Shown: positions 11,291 through 22,003 of the stretch, in pieces
Layout of the letters: every line of letters begins with the position of its first letter
Numbering within the stretch: position 1 is the first letter of the stretch
NCBI GenBank assembly: GCA_020740775.1
Contig: JAHEWK010000018.1
Coordinates: forward strand, 124,001-188,000
DNA length: 64,000 nucleotides
Reading direction: 5' to 3'
DNA from: Ilyonectria destructans
Lineage: Eukaryota; Ascomycota; Sordariomycetes; Hypocreales; Nectriaceae
The notes under the pieces: model-generated
The model's database searches: none
What the model saw: only the letters and a program-made list of their open reading frames with translations
What the model was told of the DNA's origin: nothing
Program-made: the position numbers and the translations under genes

Positions 11291-11931
11291 AAGTTATATA
11301 TAGGGAAATAGGTTAAAACTGGAAGACGCACTTAGTGCACACTGGTTTAAGCGATATGGGGAATTTCTGCTATTGTTAAATCAACAGAGAAAAGTTCGGA
11401 CTAATTGCTACTGTATTAAGAGCATAGATTAATATTAGAGGTAAATAAAATTGAATTTGAATACTTAATAACATATTTAATAATACACATTAATACACAC
11501 TGCAATAGTGCTAACAGCTACTGCTCTATCTCTTGGGTGTGGTCTACACCGAGTGTATCTCCCAAAATACTCAGTTATTTAATGAGTGATATAACTTAAC
11601 CAGGTTGCTTAGCTACCCTATACCGTCAGCTGTCAGATGGTGGCACCATAGATTGCTTTAATCATTCAATCGTCTTGCGATATATATGTTAATCCATCTG
11701 AATACAATAATCGATCTATCCCGGTTGTTTCTCTATCTGTGTTGATCTCTCGGCCGCTTAACGCAACTTATCCGTGAACACCTCAACACCAAACTATTCA
11801 AGTGGTAAACTATCTCAGCATATCCACTCAACTTTTAATGCTTTATATTCAACCAAGTCGAAAACCTGGGTATCTCTCTCATCTTTTACAACCATCGCTT
11901 ATCAACTTACGCCACCACCTAACCATGCCCC
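11291..11931. other. Intergenic, AT-rich
   Basis: 3' flank of the MFS gene. AT-rich, with no coding sequence supported. Confidence 0.4.
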
Positions 11932-12190
11932 TTACAGCCGAGAAAACACCTTAGCGAAAATCTCCCTCGCCTTCAACAGGTTTATTAAGTACATCCGCTT
12001 ATTGTCCAAATGCGCCGCGTCGCTTGACTGCCCGTATGGCAGATACACCGCCGGTGCCCCAAACCCCTTCTCTAGGAACTGGAGAAAAGAAAAGAGAGAG
12101 TATTACAGAATAAATATAAAGAGAGTAATAGTAGAATAAAAAGATGGACACTGCAAGTGACGGTATCACAGCTTGCTCCTATTCTAGTTA
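11932..12190 (-). pseudogene. M20 peptidase (Dug2-like), C-terminal fragment
   Basis: On the minus strand, VIPSLA joins FLEKGFGAPAV across an intron of about 77 nt (12148-12072, GTGTCC...CCAG). The frame then runs through YLPYGQSSDAAHLDN and REIFAKVFSRL to a stop at 11932. In the family this is the end of glutathione-degradation-type M20 peptidases. Only about 70 residues survive; the metal-binding domain is gone. The 5' edge abuts the dead regulator gene described next. It differs from the intact M20 gene at 15907-17268, so it is not a local duplicate of that gene's end. Confidence 0.6.
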
Positions 12191-13310
12191 TCAGCCATTT
12201 TCTTGTTGTGGAGAGATCTCATTGTGCCAAGGTCCCATAATCTGTCGCCCATTGGGAGAAGGTCCTCTGTGCGAGCGTCTTCGCAAGAGAATGGTCGATC
12301 TGGGAGGCCAAGATTGACAAAACTATGCGATTAGGCCAGTCAATCGCCAGAATTCAGCATCAACTCACCGATCTATAACAATGACACCTCACCAGGTACG
12401 GCGGATCTCTTCGACTGCGGTCCACGACACTGTAATAGTTAGTAACATGAGACAACGGGGATTACTTATATCTACTTGGTGTTGGAAACATTTGCGAGAC
12501 GTTCCGTCGATTACGAATCCCCAGCGCATGGCCCAGTCGAGCGCAGTGTCCAATTGTCAAATATGCGGCTGGGTAAATGGCGTGAGCGGCTTCGTAGAAT
12601 GCCAACAAAAGGACGGCCTGGAGAGAGCGGAAGGATATTACGCCTACGTCTTCCAAGAAATGAAGGCATCGTCTTGCTCGGTGGTATGCAGGTTGGCAAT
12701 TGGCCATCTCCTCGGTACTTTGGGGTAGTAAAATATCGACACAATGCAGAAGTAACAAAACATCAGCCGAGTAACCTTCAGAGGATATTTGCTTTACTAA
12801 ATATCTCTTGGAGACTGGCTCCGTTAATCCTGGGTTCTCGATATCATTTCATGAGGCTTTCTCACCGACCAGGAACATGGGATGAACTGTGGCGAAGAAT
12901 GCTTCCAAGGACTGCGAGACCTGCTCTTCTCCTCAACCCAAAATATCCAATAACTCTTCAGGAATGCCGAGGATTGATAGGTTCTTGATGGCAGTGGATC
13001 GCTGTTTAAACGTGTAAGAATCCAGGAAGAAGAGCACCGGAAAGGCGTTTTAGGTGATGAAGTCTGGGGTAGCTGGATATCAGTCAGACGCCAACGATGA
13101 TAGGTTGGCAGACCTCACCGCTTGTAGGCCACCATTGTCATCAGGATACGCGCAAGGGCGGCCATTCTTGCGGCAGAGTGACACAATGGGAGTTCGCGCG
13201 AGCATTTCCGTTTCTGCTTTCGACATGTCGTGCAGGCGAGCTTGCTTAACGGCTCTGAGACGTCATCCGTTTTCCCAGATGAATGAGCCGAAGTAACGAA
13301 GACTCAAGTT
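12191..13310 (-). pseudogene. Zn2Cys6 transcription factor, broken
   Basis: Minus strand. LACTTCRKQKRKCSRELPLC is the first part of a Zn2Cys6 cluster. The rest (CRKNGRPCAYPDD) lies one frame away, consistent with loss of one base near 13175. Downstream pieces match a fungal-specific TF domain: FPVLFFLDSYTF with GIPEELLDILG, VHPMFLVGEK, LQAVLLLAFYEAAHAIYP with HCARLGHALGI, then EIRRTW, stop, GVIVIDR. That stop reads TGA where Trp (TGG) is expected, and other stops interrupt the frame. No start codon precedes the zinc cluster. The gene is dead by frameshift and RIP-like substitutions. Its 3' end is replaced by the M20 fragment. Confidence 0.7.
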
Positions 13311-13844
13311 AGGTTGGAAGGAGAGCCAGTCAGATGAGGCTGGCGCAACGCTACCTTAAGTATTAATCCGTTTCTGAGGTCATCTCTGTCATCCAATTAC
13401 GGCTAAATAGTGGCATTAGTGGTTTGTCCACGTTTAACTATTTGGTCATCGTGGTAGCATTGGGTAGAAAATGCTTGAATTGTGGATAAAACTGTGTTTT
13501 TTGACCTTGTGCCGGCAACTTGCTCACCTTGAGGGAGCAGACAGAAGTTAGATTAGTCCACGTTTAACAGGCAACTTAATTTATCTTCAGCTTGAGGAAA
13601 TAAATGGAATTCTTTGTCATGTGGTCAAGGTAAGTCGGCTTGTTGACTTGACCATCTCCTTACTAGACCTATTTGGGGAGCGAGTTCGGCTTTGACTTCG
13701 GCAATGAAGCTCCCGCCACTCGGATAAAGCGGCGGCCTCCCCTCCGTAATTAGTTCGATATCTAACCTAATAAACTAGCGGCGGATATAAACCACATCAC
13801 CAGTCCCTGCTGACTAGATCATCATATCTACCCTCTGTACGGTA
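13311..13844. other. Promoter region of the Zn2Cys6 gene
   Basis: A GATATAAA element at about 13784 lies 60 nt before the ATG. A GTCCACGTTTAAC sequence occurs twice (about 13427 and 13556). Nothing else is seen. Confidence 0.4.
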
Positions 13845-15669
13845 ATGTTTGCCAATTTCGAACTCTACTCAGGGGGCTGGGTAAGCTCTGATCACACGCC
13901 TAAACGGCGGCGCTCTCGAGGGGGATGCATACCATGTAGGCCATCACGGATCAATCAGGTGAAGTGGACGGACTCTACTGACCTTTACCATGTTCAGGCC
14001 GTCAGCGACGCAAGAAATGCGACGAGACTCGCCCTATCTGTGGCAGTTGTTTCACACGCCAGGCTCATTGTCGCTACACAGAATCGGACCATGCATCGAG
14101 CCATCATGAAGTGGGCAGCCAAGCATGCGCGTCTCCAAGCTTTGCCGACTCTCGCTCTCCCAACTGCGACGCAAGGAGCCTCACCTCGGGTGCTGAAAGC
14201 CCACGCCTTTCTCAGGGCGCTTCTCCGTTGCAACTCTGTAGCCTCAGCCCCTCAACCGTCTTCACAGAATGCGCCAAAGGCCTTCCATCGTGTTCCTTGG
14301 TGGACTTGTTACAGGTGTTTGACCAAGCTACGTCAGGTCACGATTTCGGTCACGAATATTCATTTCTTGCCCAAGGCTTCTCGTTGCTGTCAAGATCCCG
14401 GAGCATGCTCCACGCCTGGCTTTCGTGCTCAGCTATGATCATCTCACAGTTCCAGCCAGGTTGGCGCACACATGCACTCAGGCAATATACAGAAGCCATA
14501 CGAGAACTCCGTATTAACATTCGAAAGGGCGTCGATGCTCAGGACGAGTCCAACTTGGCTACGGTGCTAATAATGCACCTCTTTGGCGTACGTTCATTAG
14601 AGTGCTGCCTGTCCACAGAAATTAACCAGTAGTGTAGAGATTTGGAGATTTCGGCAATAATTCAACTACAGCACATCTGGCAGCGGCAGCCAAATTCCAT
14701 TTAGTCATCAACCGACCACCATCAAGCGCTCACCAGGCGTTGATGCTGGAGGCCTTCATATATCAGATTGCGATCAACAGCACATTTCGCCCAAGCTGCT
14801 TGCCCAACTACCAAGATCTCTCCAGAATAATTGGCCTGTGGTCCAGCTCCTCGGCGGTACAGGAGATTGCGGCTGGTGATTACTTTATAAAAGCTGGTCT
14901 GTCGGTTTGGCTTCCCGTATGGACTTTTGACATTATCTTCAAGACATCTCATCTCCTCCATTACCGGAAGGACATGTCTGCAAATGACATTCAGACCAAG
15001 CTATATGAGTTGCAGACGAAGCTCAACGGCCTCCAGCAAGAAGTGTCAGCTATTACATCTGCATGCAATGGACGTAGTCGAGTCTCGTCCAACGATAAGT
15101 CGATGTTCCAGAGGAGTGAAACATCGATCGATGGAGAAACGAACGACCTTTCAGACTCCAGGTCGTCTTTTCCCCGCGCTAGTCTAACTAGTGAGGGTTT
15201 TCATATGCGAGAGCTCTACTTTCTTGCAACCAGTCTTCTAATCGCAAAACTTGTCTGCCCAACAATCACAGCCGACGATGCAAGCATCGTGTTCATTTTC
15301 AAGGCGTCATTACTCCATCTCCGCCACGTTCGGTCGAACTTACCGTGCCTCCTGTGGGCAATTGCCGTTCTTGGCATTGCAGCAACGTCAGCCGAGGATA
15401 AGTCTGTGATAGTTGCACATCTCGAAGCCATGCGCCACTTTGCGGGGGAACGGGCGATATCGTCAGTCTTCAACTTCCTCTCTTCTGCATGGGGACCTGT
15501 ATGCTTCTCGACCTCGACTACGGACGCGGATTCAGGACACAGGTTCAGCAGTTCACCTGGGAAGATTAAACAGATGAGCAGGTCTCAGGAACAAATATGT
15601 CTGTTAGTTAAGCCGCTGGGGTTGGACGTGTTATTTGACGATTCCCTTTTAGAGCCGGTGATTCTCTAA
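13845..15669 (+). CDS. Zn2Cys6 transcription factor with fungal-specific C-terminal domain
   Basis: Exons 13845-13935, 13998-14587 and 14638-15669 give 570 aa. The first intron (62 nt, CTGAC branch) splits a Cys codon of the binuclear cluster. Spliced, the cluster reads GGCIPCRQRRKKCDET then CGSCFTRQAHC, with spacings C-x2-C-x6-C-x6-C-x2-C-x6-C. A Ser/Pro linker is followed by a largely helical region from about residue 120 to the end, as in the Fungal_trans_2 group. A short coiled-coil-like stretch (KLYELQTKLNGLQQEV) lies around residues 320-340. It is nuclear by family. It sits between an MFS transporter and an M20 amidohydrolase, so regulating them is a reasonable guess, not shown. Confidence 0.85.
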
Positions 15670-15906
15670 GAGTATGGTGGTTTTAACCAGTGGTATATCA
15701 ACGAAGATTCCTGATGTTGTCATGCTCTGTAGTTTAGCATATCAGAGACTTAAAATTACGGAAATGCTTTAAATCGCATTCCTATCCAGCTTCTCATGGA
15801 TGAGGCACCCTCTCAACAGACGGTTACACCTTTTCTAGGAATACCGATACGTGTCCTTCAGTGTCTAAACTTGAGTTTTGAACATAGCCAAACGTAATGC
15901 CATTTT

Positions 15907-17268
15907 CTATACCTGTGAACATCGGTCTTGGAAATCCCTTTCAATCTGCGCAAACACACCATCTTCCACAAGAATGGACCACGCCGTCAAAGCCATTGCC
16001 TTAGCAGCCTCCACAATCCTCTCATGCGCTTTAATAGTACCGGCAGCTTCTGAAAAAGCTCGACTGTGAATAGAAGTACTTGGAGGCGCGGGTATGCCAA
16101 TTATGGCATGCAACCCAGGCACTGCTTGACTGACGTTACCCATATCCGTCGAGCCGCCGATGGTATCGCCCTCTGCTGGAAGGTATACGGGAACACCTAG
16201 GGCATCCATGTGTTGCTTGAAAAGCACGCTCAGGGGCTTGTTTACCCATAGATCCGCGTACGCTAGCTCCTCTGTGACGACAACCTTACAGCCCGTTGCC
16301 GTCGCGCCTGCTTCGATGCAACTTCGCACACGCTGAGAAAGCTTTTCGAGAGTCTTGATGTTGGCACTTCGAATCGAGTACTTGACCTTTGCGCATTCTG
16401 GGATGGCGTTTGTGAATTTTGGCGCATCCATGATACAGCCGTGGATGCGTTCGTCGGGCTTTATCTGCTGCCGCAGCATTGAGATGTTGTTGTACGACCC
16501 AACGAGAGCATCCAGGGCATTGACGCCATCCCATGGATTTGCTGAGGCGTGGGCACTGGTGCCTCGATACTCTGCGATCAAGTCTGTTACTGCGATGGAG
16601 CTTGAGCCGGTTGAACCAATGGTGCCTTGGTGTCGAAACTCGGCTTCAGTGATTGGGTGACTGGTACCAACTTCAAGTTAGCAGGACCACGAGAGAAGCT
16701 GAGCTAACAAAAGGACTTACATCATGAGAGAGACATCGACACCTTTGTACGCTCCCGCCTCAAGCAAAAGGATCTTTCCTCCGCCATCTTCCTCAGCCGG
16801 CGTACCCAACAGCTGCGCCCTACCTTGAACACCATACTTGTCCAAGACAAATGATAAAGCCAGGTAGGCCGAGACACCAGCCGTTGCAATCAAGTTATGG
16901 CCACAGGCATGACCGAGACCAGGCAGGGCGTCGTACTCGGCATTGAAGTTTACGCAACGACCTCCGGAGCCATGCTTTGACTCGAGTGCTGTGGGCAGGT
17001 TGTATGCTCCTTGTTGCACGCGGTGGCCGTGTGACTGGAGGAACGTGGAAATGTGTTTCTGGGCTTTGAACTCTTGGAATGCGATTTCGGGCTGGTCATG
17101 GATCTGGCATCGTCATATTCTTCAGCTATGCTTGTTCGTTAGGCCAAAGGATTTTGGTCTCACCTGTCTGCTTAACGTGTACAGGTCGTCTGACAGACCC
17201 CGAATGTAGCCATCAACCGTTTGCCGCACCTCATCAAGCCTAGGTTTGAAGGAAGTCTTGACAGTCAT
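15907..17268 (-). CDS. M20 family amidohydrolase/peptidase (PM20D2-like)
   Basis: Three exons on the minus strand, 17268-17164, 17103-16721 and 16660-15907, with two 60-nt introns, give 413 aa. Metal and catalytic motifs are in place: EYDALPGLGHACGHN, TPAEEDGGGK with the two Glu, and the C-terminal STDMGNVS block. The lid/dimer domain is recognisable at SAHASANPWDGVNALDA. This is the M20 branch of N-acyl amino acid or dipeptide hydrolases; the best functional parallel is the PM20D2-type beta-alanyl-dipeptidase, though the exact substrate cannot be read off. No signal peptide is seen, so it is probably cytosolic. It lies between two transporter genes. Confidence 0.9.
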
Positions 17269-17927
17269 TATTGGAGGATGGTAAGGGGAGATCGAATAAA
17301 AAAAATGCCTGGTTGATAGTACTGCGGTGAGAAAAGGGGCCAAGGCAGCTGATCCTTTATAACCCATCCCCCACATCCACCTGGTGTCCGATTTTCCCCA
17401 GGCCATGGGCAGGGGGCAAACTTTACATCCTCAGCCCCAGAAATTAATAAGAATTCACTCTATTATTAATCCATTGATCGGACTCGGCTTCGGAATGCTT
17501 GACTCTTGACCAATTACGCAATGCAATGCGGGGAGAGACAAAAGGTCCTCTCCGATAGCGAAAATTACCATACGTATCGTTTGCTTCCCCGGATTTTTAG
17601 TGTGTCGGAAGACTCTTTTTGGTTTAGCTCTCAACTATCGGGCCTGTTCGGAGATACTTCAAACCCCACAGCCGATGCAATCCGAACCATCTTAGCGTGT
17701 CGGAAGACTTTTTTAAGCTTAGCCTTATTATCCACTTTACAAGAGTTTCGCCACCACAAGAGACTCATCGACCGGCATCTCAATCGGCAACATGTTGAGA
17801 TAGCAACTCCTACGCCATGGAGCTTCACTTTGCGCTGTGCCGGAATTGTTATAAGAAGCGGTTGTTCAGCTGGGAAAGCCTCTCTTCTTCACCTCTGCCC
17901 ATCGTTTGAGCAAGCAGTAACATCATC
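17269..17927. promoter_or_regulatory. Divergent promoter region with repeated GTGTCGGAAGACT motif
   Basis: This lies between the minus-strand M20 gene and the plus-strand MFS gene. GTGTCGGAAGACT occurs at 17602 and again at 17697, both followed by T-rich sequence. CGG triplets are common half-sites for Zn2Cys6 proteins. A minus-strand TATAAAGG lies at about 17355. Function as an operator is inference. Confidence 0.4.
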
Positions 17928-19738
17928 ATGGAGTCTACCACACGCGACCTCCCTCTTTCCCAGGACTATGATGCCGTCCCTGGAACAGTCTACATCATTG
18001 AACAGCCTTCAATCTTGAATGGTGACTCAAAGGCTGAGATCATCCTGATACCCACGCCGGCTGATGACTTGGACGATCCTCTGCGTTGGTCTTCCTGGCG
18101 GAAGAGGTATCACTTGTTCCTGCTTGTCATCTACAGCACTCTCATGACTGCCTTGGGCAACTGGGAAGCGTCCATCTATCTCAACATTACGGAAGCTCTG
18201 GGCACTTCCGTCACTCTCATGAACATTGGCACGGCCTTGACTTTACTAATGCTCGGTATCGGCAACGTCTTTTTTACGCCCCTTTCCCACAGTGAGTTCC
18301 CATCGACGTCCTCCATGTGGAATCCGCAATTAACGACCTGCAGAGTTTGGTCGCAGGTTTACCTACTTATCAAGCCTGATCCTCGCCATCGCCAGTCAAA
18401 TCTGGCTTGCTGAGGCCCAGAGCGCTGGCGACTTTATCGGAGCTCATGTCCTCTTCGGCTTCGGTCGTGCGCCGTATGAAGCCTTGGTGGCGATTTCCAT
18501 TGCCGATGTCTTCTTTGCGCATGAGATAGGCTTTAATATGGGTATCTGGGCCTTTGGCCTATCGTTCGGATCTTCCATGGGCCCCATCTGTTCTGGATAC
18601 ATGGTCAAGACCCTCCACTGGCGGTGGGTGTATCGATGGGGAGCCATCCTCTGCGCTGTCATATGGGTGGCCATGTACTTCACCCTCGAGGAGACTCGGT
18701 TTGTTCGACCGTCCTGGCAGGTTTCAGGGCCTTTGGGCGGGTCAGTTCCACCGGCTGAGAGAACCAGTTCCGAAGGTCCCGAGGCAATTCAGCAAGATGT
18801 CAAGGCAGAGAAGAATGGGCTACACCACCAAAATAGCAACACCACCGTCTACAAACTTGGCGAAGTCCTAGACGCAAACTTGTTCAGGTTCCAGTTTAGC
18901 CTGTGGACCATCTTCCCTGGCACTCTCCGGGACTTTATACAGCAATGTTACCGACCGCTGCAGCTGGCTTGGTTTCCAGCCATCTTCTGGGTAAGAGCCT
19001 CGCCCTCTATGGATATGACATGACATGAGGACTGATCTGTAACAGAGCGGAATCGAATATGGTACTTCTGTCTCCTGGATTAGCGTTCTGGGCACAACTA
19101 CTGCTGTCATCCTCAGCCCTTCGCCGTACAACTTTGGAAATGATGCTCTGGGCCTCATCTGGCTATCTCCGCTGGTCGGTGGATTATTCGGGTATGTCAT
19201 TCAGACATCTCATCACGGACACGCTAACCATGGCTTCTCCAGCGCTTACTTTGCCGGTCCTCTCAACGATCAGCTCATGATGTTTCTGTCTCGCCGCAAC
19301 CGTGGCTGGCGCGAGCCCGAGTTCCGCCTCTGGTCTTTTCTCCCAACAGCAATCATCATGCCAGCAGGTCTCATTCTCTACGGCGTTGGCGCCGCAAAAG
19401 GCCTGCCCTGGATTGCTCCTATCATCGGCATGGGGTTCGTGGGTTTCGGCCTGTCAGTTGCGGCGACCCTGACCATGGCGTTCGTCGTGGATTGCTACAG
19501 TGCCATTGACGGCGAGGCCGTCACGACAGTCATCCTGATCCGCAACATTATCGGTAGCGCATTGACCTTTGGCATCCAGCCTTGGATTGATAGTATGGGT
19601 GTGCAGGATACTTTTATCATGGTTGCCATCCTGGCCCTTGTCATCACTTTTGCATCTGGGCTACTAATTGTTTGGGGGAAGAAGATGCGGCTTCTGACAA
19701 AGGCGGCGTACTTGGATTTTGCCCGAGTATCGGAATAG
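17928..19738 (+). CDS. MFS transporter, DHA1 type (Hol1/polyamine-transporter-like)
   Basis: Exons 17928-18291, 18344-18990, 19046-19191 and 19243-19738 give 550 aa in one frame. The N-terminal cytoplasmic part ends DDLDDPLRWSSWRKRYHL, the usual lead into TM1 in 12-TM DHA1 carriers. NVFFTPLSHKFGRR is the TM2-TM3 loop motif after splicing. GFGRAPYEALVAISIADVFF and LSFGSSMGPICSGYM correspond to TM4-TM5. A long central loop, typical of the family, runs about residues 265-320. C-terminal helices are complete. Introns are 51-55 nt with good signals. It is expected in the plasma membrane moving a small solute against H+; the substrate is unknown. Confidence 0.9.
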
Positions 19739-20460
19739 CTAAGCAGAAGGGTTCATACGTATGCCCAATGGTCAGCTGTCTCGCGATGAGACTGTGGCAT
19801 TAACTAGTATACCAGAATGGATCAGTTGGATATGAGTGAAGGCGGTGATGAAAGGATGGATTATTCTCTTCTGTTTGACTCGCTTTATTAATTTGAACAA
19901 TAGTGGTGCACTACCAGTACTCAATGATAATTATATATATATCACAATCATGCGATGTTGTGTTACGGGGAAGCCCATGCGCCGTGTTTGTAGGTGCCGC
20001 AACTCCGTCATTATTATTCGACATAAGAGCTGCACTGTCTTATCCGCCACTAGGAATATATACCCCCCCTTTTCAAGGAGGACTTAAGATGTTTCCAATG
20101 GTATATATGGCCCTGATCCGTTATAGTTGTTTTTCGTTGCTCATCGGTCGCCCTGACAATTAATTGGCTTACCCTAGACGGAAGAAATTCTTCAACAAGA
20201 CTCCTGCATAAAGTGTGGAATATTGATTGAAATATTTTGAATAACTCTTAAGATATAGTCAAGTAGAATAAATTATGATAGTAAGCTGGAAACAGAGCTT
20301 GAGCTTTTGGCCGACATATGTGTAAAAAAAATGCATTGTTCTACATCTTGGGTTTTTTTGCGAAAATGGCACTGTTGCAGGTGAATGACTAAGATGCTCC
20401 ATGTGAACGGAATAACCTTCGTCCGGGTTTCCCCGCCAAATCGTTCCTCGCATCAAGGTC
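19739..20460. other. Intergenic
   Basis: 3' flank of the MFS gene and AT-rich spacer. Short open frames here have no recognisable features. Confidence 0.4.
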
Positions 20461-21345
20461 TATGTCAACAACGCCAACTGACGAGTTAGACGATAAACAA
20501 GGAGTCGAGATATCTCATCAGCCAGTAGAAATGCGATCGAATCGCGTGTTTGACTGGATTGTAGGCATTCCGATCAGCACCGAGCCCTCGTGAGATCTGT
20601 CGCTAGTCCTGCGAAAGAGCTTGAAGCGGCGCCAAGTCTATCAAGAGCCGACTCCAGATCTACTCTCGAGCATGTCCTCTGTCGACAATGTAGAGATATT
20701 GGCCACATGCCATGGTTAGGCGCCTATCTTTCATCTACAAGTTCTACATGCTAACATTTATTAGTATCACCGCGAGCATCATCCCTTGCTATCTTCTGGC
20801 CCCGTCGCCACCCAAGAAAGTAGACGTCTGTCTGCATCTCCATCGACCTAGCGAACGACGAATCCTCGACCGAAACCACGTGGAGAATCGCAAACACCCG
20901 CCAGACTCTCCCTGCCTGGCCAGTTGATCAACCATACAACCTTCTACCCTCTGCGATATCGGTCGATCGCCCTCGGCATCGAGACCAAGAAGACGAGCGA
21001 GGGCTGGGACGGCGCGACGCTGCAGATGGGGGTTTGGCAGTCGGCGGATTGGAGCCTTCTTCGAACCTTGACGAATATCACGCGAGCCAACGACCGACCT
21101 TTACGGAATCTCGAACAAATGGAGCATCCGGAAGCCGAACGGGGCAATGCCCATTTCCGCTATGCCTGAGCGCCCCTTGCAACGTTCCTACTAGGCATCA
21201 TCATCTAGGCCACGACCGGAACTTTGCTCTGATGACTTAGGAGGCATTATAGACGGTTCTATGGACGAATCTCATTCTGGACTCGACAAGTGACATTCTG
21301 GCCATCTACCAGATCGTCCATTCGCCATGGGATGATTGAATGGTG
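20461..21345 (+). pseudogene. PD-(D/E)XK nuclease-like fungal protein, degenerate
   Basis: Pieces of one ancestral protein appear in order on the plus strand. They are an N-terminal VFDWIVGIPIS ending at a TGA, a middle block with ALGIETKKTSEGWDGATLQMGVW and WSLLRTL, and a C-terminal TVLWTNLILDSTSDILAIYQIVHS, with stops and frame changes between them. The order and wording fit the ascomycete family of PD-(D/E)XK-like proteins (PF20516 type), where IETK and LQ.GVW are core. No continuous frame exists, so it is a pseudogene. The cellular function of the family is not established. Assignment is from motif memory. Confidence 0.55.
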
Positions 21346-22003
21346 AAATAAATCCAAGATTGGAAGCGAACTGCCAACCCCTGACTGCTATAGAGCTGTA
21401 CTGCCTTGGCCTCAATCGGCTACCCAAATAGCCTACTCAGCCGGCCTGCCCAATGGTCATACATAGAGAGTGCTGGCACTTGAGTTCTATGCAATTAATG
21501 GCCATCCAGCTAGCGCCGTAGTCTGCATCTAGCGGACTACTTTTCCTGCTGAAGATGGTCCATTAGAATGAAGGCTCTGCGCCCCGATACACTGTTATGC
21601 CCTGGTGCCGAGGTAAGTGGCGAGCCGATCCGTTGTATATTTGAGCACTTACCAGAGACTAGGTCATGGGAAGCGGTGCTGCTCCCACGCAACACGACTG
21701 GTAATACCTTAATGCAGTGCCGTGGTGAGGCATGGTGACTCACCTTTACGATGGTACCTCCTAGCTGTCAACTCGAACTTGACGACATCGAGAGGGAATT
21801 CACGTAGAAGGAGGACAGCTTCAACTATTTCTTTTCCCGAGATCTATTGCTCGCCATAGAAGCAGCGCCTGATGGAGACATTTCTGAAGCCAAGCTTCCT
21901 GTCAGACGGAGATATGGACTATAATAACGCTACCGACAAAAGGAGTGATCATTCCCTTTTGCCGTAGCGGTATTGCGATACTTCCTTGATGTGATTTACT
22001 AAA
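21346..22003. other. Intergenic
   Basis: No gene recognised. Contains the 3' flank of the secreted-protein gene on the minus strand. Confidence 0.35.

Noticed and set aside
11774..12139. Plus-strand open frame of 121 codons
   Set aside because: It lies opposite the M20-peptidase fragment, whose minus-strand frame carries recognisable motifs. This frame has no ATG at its head and a low-complexity sequence.
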